From Amycolatopsis pittospori (GTDB taxonomy: Bacteria > Actinomycetota > Actinomycetes > Mycobacteriales > Pseudonocardiaceae): 64,000 bases of DNA. Where the stretch lies: assembly GCF_013870525.1 (NCBI RefSeq), contig NZ_JACBXD010000019.1, positions 1 to 64,000 of the forward strand, written 5' to 3'. Numbering within the stretch: position 1 is the stretch's first letter; every line of letters begins with the position of its first letter. A model generated the notes under the pieces. It saw only the letters and a program-made list of their open reading frames with translations. It searched no databases and had not been told where the DNA came from. The translations under genes were made by a program, and so were the position numbers. Of the stretch, positions 62,348 to 64,000 are shown one piece after another.

Positions 62348-63553
62348 GTGGCAGGCCAGTACCGTGAGCTGTTCTCCGCGAAGGGGTCTCTCGCCTTCTC
62401 CGCGGCGGGCCTGGTCGCCAGGATCCCGGTCCCCATGATGGGGATCGGGATCATCACCATGCTGTCCCAGACGCGGGGTGACTTCGGCCTCGCGGGGCTG
62501 GTCTCGGCGGCGTTCACGGTGTCCATGGCGCTGCTCGGCCCGCAGGTCTCGCGACTGGTCGATCGCCGGGGGCAGGGCCGGATCCTGGTGCCGGTGACCG
62601 GGATCAGCGTGATGGCGCTCGGCGCACTGCTGCTCTGCGCCCGATTCGGGGCGCCGGCCTGGACGCTGTACGTGTTCGCCGTCCTCGGCGGGTTCATGCC
62701 CAGCATGGCGGCGATGGTCCGCGCCCGCTGGTCGCGGCTGTACCGCGATTCGCCCCGCCTGCACACCGCGTTCTCGCTGGAATCGGTGGTCGACGAGCTG
62801 ACGTTCGTCATCGGTCCCGCGTTGTCGGTGGCGTTGTGCACCGTCCTCTTCCCCGAAGCCGGGCCGTTGGTCGCCGTCGTGTTCCTCGCCGTCGGCGTAC
62901 TGCTGTTCGTCGCACAGCGTGAGACGGAACCGCCGATCCTCCCGGCGAGCGAGTCCTCCGGGGGCTCGGCGATCCGGCTGGGGGCGGTGCGGGTGCTCGT
63001 GCTGACGCTGATGGCGGGCGGTGTCATCGTCGGAACCGTCGACGTCGTCAGTGTCGCGTTCGCCCAGCACGTCGGAGCGCCCGCGGCGGCGGGGATCGTC
63101 GTTTCGGTCTACGCGGTGGGATCCGCGATCTCCGGGCTGGTGTTCGGAACGCTCAAGGTGGCCATGCCGCCGGCCCGGCAGCTCCTGGCCGGTACGGCGG
63201 GAACGGCCGCGAGCGCGGTGCCGCTGCTGGTCGTGGACGGCATCGTGGGCCTGTGCGTGGTGGTGTTCGTCGCCGGATTGTTCTTCTCTCCCACGATGAT
63301 CGTGGTGATGGGCATGATCGAGAAGATCGTCCCGGCGGAGAAACTGACCGAGGGGATGACGTGGGCGATCACCGGGCTCAGCATCGGCGTCGCGCTCGGT
63401 GCGGCGTTGTCGGGAGAGGTCGTCGACCGCTTCGGGCCGGACGGCGGATTCGTCGTCGCGGTGGTCGCGGGCGGCTTGATCGTCCTGATCGCGCTGCTCT
63501 CGTATCCTCTGCTGAGCACGGAGGTGCGTGAGAGGACGGAGGTGGCCTGCTGA
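62348..63553 (+). CDS. MFS transporter, exporter type
   Basis: 401 residues with twelve helices (GLVARIPVPMMGIGIITML, then LLGPQVSRLVDRRGQGRILV as the loop 2-3 motif, GGFMPSMAAMVRARWSRLYRD). The presence of RARWSRL resembles small-molecule efflux pumps next to TetR genes. GTG 62348 has GTGAGG six bases before; GTG 62336 is the alternative. GTTCAA direct repeats (62309-62314, 62327-62332) lie upstream. The downstream TetR gene overlaps by four bases, so the two are coupled. Substrate unknown, possibly linked with the FAD hydroxylase. Confidence 0.87.
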   Translation: MAGQYRELFSAKGSLAFSAAGLVARIPVPMMGIGIITMLSQTRGDFGLAGLVSAAFTVSMALLGPQVSRLVDRRGQGRILVPVTGISVMALGALLLCARFGAPAWTLYVFAVLGGFMPSMAAMVRARWSRLYRDSPRLHTAFSLESVVDELTFVIGPALSVALCTVLFPEAGPLVAVVFLAVGVLLFVAQRETEPPILPASESSGGSAIRLGAVRVLVLTLMAGGVIVGTVDVVSVAFAQHVGAPAAAGIVVSVYAVGSAISGLVFGTLKVAMPPARQLLAGTAGTAASAVPLLVVDGIVGLCVVVFVAGLFFSPTMIVVMGMIEKIVPAEKLTEGMTWAITGLSIGVALGAALSGEVVDRFGPDGGFVVAVVAGGLIVLIALLSYPLLSTEVRERTEVAC

Positions 63554-64000
63554 ACGAGCCGAGCACCGACGGCCGCCTGGCCAAAGGTGAGCAACGGAAA
63601 CGGGAACTGATCGAGGCCACCCTGCGGATCGTCGCGAGAGACGGGGTGTCGGGGGTCAGCCACCGCACGGTCGCGCGCGAGGCGGGTCTGCCCGCGACCG
63701 CGGCCGCGTACCACTTCCAGGGCATCGAAGACCTGCTGACCGCCGCGCTCACCCGGTGCATGGACGAGGACGCCGAGCGGATGCGGGTCCTGGCCGCCGA
63801 AACCGGCGGCGACGGCCTGCGGAAGTTCGCCGTCCTGATGGCCGAGGTGGTCACCGCGCCCGGGCATCTGCTGGCGGAATACGAGCTGTACCTGCTGGCC
63901 GCGCGGGAGCCGAAGCTCCGCGAGTCGACCGATCGCTGGCTTGCGGCCTTGGCAGGCTTCGCGCGCCGGCACACGGACGATCCGGTGCGGGTCGAGATGC
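63550..64000 (+). CDS. TetR-family regulator, 3' truncated, probable CTG start
   Basis: From 63550 the frame reads LNEPSTDGRLAKGEQRKRELIEATLRIVARDGVSGVSHRTVAREAGLPATAAAYHFQGIEDLLTAAL, an intact TetR helix-turn-helix, and runs beyond base 64000. The frame is closed upstream by TGA at 63529-63531. The only codons before the HTH that could start are CTG (63547 or 63550), and GGAGG at 63538-63542 sits seven bases before the second. It overlaps the MFS stop by four bases (CTGA). I infer a rare CTG start and translational coupling; the first GTG is inside the HTH and would destroy it. Confidence 0.85.
   Translation, partial: MNEPSTDGRLAKGEQRKRELIEATLRIVARDGVSGVSHRTVAREAGLPATAAAYHFQGIEDLLTAALTRCMDEDAERMRVLAAETGGDGLRKFAVLMAEVVTAPGHLLAEYELYLLAAREPKLRESTDRWLAALAGFARRHTDDPVRVEM

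Noticed and set aside
60821..63553. An antibiotic biosynthesis cluster around the FAD hydroxylase
   Set aside because: No polyketide, peptide or terpene synthase or carrier protein is visible; a detoxification role explains the genes better.

Overview
The window reads as the chromosome of a high-GC actinomycete. Almost every gene uses GC-rich third positions, with GTG/TTG starts and GGAGG-type ribosome binding sites. Several gene sets point to the Pseudonocardiales, most likely Amycolatopsis or a close relative: a gylR-glpF-glpK-glpD cluster, an MptB-type mannosyltransferase, a rubber oxygenase, a sortase-type LAVTG surface protein, and the recurrent word CCACTGTGGA. The genus is inference. 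I saw no rRNA, tRNA, insertion sequence, phage gene or CRISPR array, and no complete antibiotic gene cluster.

Left part (1-19.4 kb). A truncated ABC exporter is followed by the deletion scar of an alpha/beta hydrolase, then a 2123-residue wall-anchored protein built of DUF11 repeats. Next come a mycothiol-dependent-type enzyme, a rhodanese/TetR divergent pair, a fused SecDF and a cation/proton antiporter. These are followed by a large alpha/beta hydrolase - NB-ARC - TPR protein (bacterial NLR-like architecture), a LysR regulator and a secreted chymotrypsin-like protease with a chitin-binding tail.

Middle (19.4-40.9 kb). A guanidine exporter lies under a guanidine-III riboswitch. It is followed by an MFS/LysR divergent pair, small SRPBCC proteins, MptB and a second antiporter. 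A GAF-type regulator is divergent from a SnoaL-flavin monooxygenase fusion, and a WYL regulator is divergent from a DinB protein. An acyltransferase-3/SGNH protein comes next, then a two-gene operon matching DavA-DavB (lysine to 5-aminovaleramide to 5-aminovalerate), a VanZ protein, a secreted beta-propeller protein, a phosphoesterase and a MerR regulator.

Glycerol/phosphate block (40.9-50.0 kb). A Tat-exported purple acid phosphatase has its own strong, apparently leaderless promoter overlapped by a palindrome. A lone 89-residue ACT-like protein is preceded by a Val/Leu-rich leader peptide (MQRWSRLVVVKRAG) with mutually exclusive hairpins, so it looks attenuated. A second glycerol kinase carries a C-terminal hemerythrin-like domain. 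A GylR-type IclR regulator faces the glpF-glpK-glpD operon across two operator palindromes.

Right part (50-64 kb). A cupin/NmrA pair lies next to an Rrf2 regulator. MFS and AsnC-type genes, a second NmrA-type reductase, a small membrane protein and a secreted GH3 glucosidase follow. Then comes a latex-clearing rubber oxygenase (Lcp) with a divergent TetR regulator. A second TetR regulator faces an FAD monooxygenase across a 13-bp perfect inverted repeat, and this is followed by an MFS exporter and a TetR gene that runs off the window and appears to start with CTG.

The most promising unusual items are the leader-attenuated ACT-like protein, the hydrolase-NB-ARC-TPR protein, the glycerol kinase-hemerythrin fusion, the guanidine-III switch on a Gdx exporter, and the DavAB pair in an actinomycete. 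Coordinates come from reading the sequence. Family assignments rest on motifs and remembered family sequences, not on a database search.
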